Assembly (NCBI RefSeq): GCF_001270495.1
Contig: NZ_LGUR01000173.1
Location: 1-64,000, forward strand
From: Streptomyces viridochromogenes
Lineage (GTDB): Bacteria; Actinomycetota; Actinomycetes; Streptomycetales; Streptomycetaceae
Length of the DNA: 64,000 nt
Direction of reading: 5' to 3'
This document shows positions 62,968 through 64,000 of the stretch, piece after piece. The notes beneath the pieces are model-generated. The model was not told where the DNA came from and ran no database searches. It worked only from the letters and a program-made list of their open reading frames with translations. The position numbers were made by a program, and so were the translations under genes. The stretch's first letter is position 1. Each line of letters starts with the position of its first letter.

Positions 62968-64000
62968 TCACTCCCGTACCGCCACCAGCGCCCGGCGGAA
63001 ATCCGCCACGGTGGTGAAGCCGATGCCCGGCTGTTCGGTGAGGGCGTGGTCGATCACCTTCGCGAGGCGGTCCGGGACGTCGGGGTTGCGGCGGTGGATC
63101 GGTACGGCGGGGCTGTTCAGGACCACCTGCCAGCGATCGAGGTGCGGAGCGAAGTCGCGCGGTGCGGAGCCGGTGAGCATGTAGTACAGGCAGGCCGCGG
63201 CGGCCCAGACGTCGACCTCGGGCTGTGCTCGCTTGAACTGGAGCACCTGCTGCCTGGAGACGAACGAGGGATTGCCCCCGCTGGTGCCCGTGTGGGTCAG
63301 GCCGCTCAGGCCCGCCGCGTCGAACGCCTTCGCCAGCCCGAAGTCGCCGACCTTGGCCATGCCGCCGTGCAGGAAGATGTTGCGGGGGCTCAGGTCCCGG
63401 TGGACCAGCCCGCGGACGGCGACCGGGCGGCCCTCGAAGTCGTACGCCCGGACGTCCGCCTGGTGCGCGTGTGCCAGGCCGTCCAGTACCTGAAGCGTGA
63501 TGCCCAGCGCCTGGTAGTCCGGGAGCCGGCCGCCCCGCCGGTGCACCAGCTCGGCGACGTCGCCCCCGTCGCAGTAGTCCATGACGAAGAAGTAGATCCC
63601 GTTCCAGCAGCCGTGGTCGTGCAGGCGTACCAGATGCGGGTGGCGCAGCATCTCGACCGTCGACATCTCGCGCAGGAACCGCGCCTTGGCCGCCTCGTTC
63701 CCCGCGGCCTGCGGCAGCATCACCTTGAGCGCGCACAGCTCGTCCGTCTGGTGGTCCCGGGCGAGGTACACGGCGCCCATGCCGCCTTGCCCGAGCTGCC
63801 GTTGGATCGTGTAGCCGCCGAACAGGTACAGGTTCCTGCTGCCGTCCTCGTCGACCTGCAGGAGCTGCTGCATGACCCGTTCCGGATCGCCCTTGCACGC
63901 CGCGCAGAGTTCCTCGACGAAGGGCTGGGCGGTGTGCTCGCCGCCGAGCCGGCCGCCGCACGCCGCGCATGTCCTCGCCCCGTGCGAGTGTGGAGAGAGG
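62968..64000 (-). CDS. Zinc-ribbon serine/threonine protein kinase (cut by window edge)
   Basis: The frame is open to the right edge. Visible at the N-terminal side are two CxxC pairs (RTCAACGGRL and LCAACKG), a zinc-ribbon-like site, then the kinase: GQGGMGAVYLARD, ALKVMLPQAAG, HRDLSPRNIFLHGG, GDFGLAKAFD and DVWAAAACLYYMLTG. All catalytic residues are present, unlike the variant loops of PknG. It ends after the kinase domain (VADFRRALVAVRE), with no sensor or membrane anchor within the window. An ATG at 63873 would give 301 aa, but the upstream zinc ribbon argues for a longer protein starting beyond 64000. Confidence 0.88.
   Translation of the reverse strand, partial: LSPHSHGARTCAACGGRLGGEHTAQPFVEELCAACKGDPERVMQQLLQVDEDGSRNLYLFGGYTIQRQLGQGGMGAVYLARDHQTDELCALKVMLPQAAGNEAAKARFLREMSTVEMLRHPHLVRLHDHGCWNGIYFFVMDYCDGGDVAELVHRRGGRLPDYQALGITLQVLDGLAHAHQADVRAYDFEGRPVAVRGLVHRDLSPRNIFLHGGMAKVGDFGLAKAFDAAGLSGLTHTGTSGGNPSFVSRQQVLQFKRAQPEVDVWAAAACLYYMLTGSAPRDFAPHLDRWQVVLNSPAVPIHRRNPDVPDRLAKVIDHALTEQPGIGFTTVADFRRALVAVRE

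Overview
The window is high-GC actinobacterial chromosome, almost certainly Streptomyces. The evidence is the strongly G/C-biased third codon positions, GTG starts, SsbB-type and LAXTG/TQXA proteins, and a pSAM2-like actinomycete integrative and conjugative element (AICE) sitting in a tRNA-Arg gene.

Left arm (1-28.9 kb, core-like). A sugar ABC importer (lipoprotein plus two permeases, no ATPase gene) is followed by a GH4 glycosidase and a BadF-type sugar kinase. Next, seven + strand genes (5.8-16.8 kb) form a Ser/Thr-phosphorylation cassette. A GlnX-like membrane protein and a GlnH-like amino-acid-binding protein precede a coiled-coil protein, a PknG-type kinase, a PP2C phosphatase, a VWA protein and an FHA protein. 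This resembles the mycobacterial GlnX-GlnH-PknG amino-acid sensing axis with extra partners. The GlnX-like gene carries a run of 31 C that puts its natural start out of frame with the rest of the gene. The block ends at a perfect 22-bp hairpin. Then come an isoaspartyl methyltransferase, truncated haemoglobin O, ettA with a thioesterase, a small secreted protein, a sortase-anchored thioester-domain protein, ssbB and two large GTPases.

Middle (28.9-47.4 kb). tRNA-Arg(TCT) is followed by an AICE bounded by a 47-bp exact direct repeat (28937-28983 and 47381-47427). Its left half is the conserved module: int, xis, rep, Spd-like transfer genes, traB, an SCO3933-family gene, a KorSA-like repressor with palindromic operators, and a Nudix gene. 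Its right half is cargo. It holds a roughly 170-bp inverted-repeat structure, two lower-GC convergent genes for unknown multi-pass membrane proteins, several single-span membrane proteins, and two GntR regulators with their own small-gene clusters.

Right arm (47.4-64 kb, accessory/stress-like). It carries two DUF5994 proteins, a fatty-acid desaturase, a CsbD-like protein, a SpoIIE-type phosphatase, a STAS anti-anti-sigma protein, two GAF-ANTAR regulators, a YihY/BrkB protein, a PRC-barrel protein, two DUF2267 proteins, Hsp20 with its divergent regulator and paired operators, a stand-alone I9 inhibitor, an alpha/beta hydrolase, and a zinc-ribbon Ser/Thr kinase cut by the window edge. The hydrolase 3' end and the DNA after it resemble the right end of the AICE, which suggests the scar of an earlier insertion.
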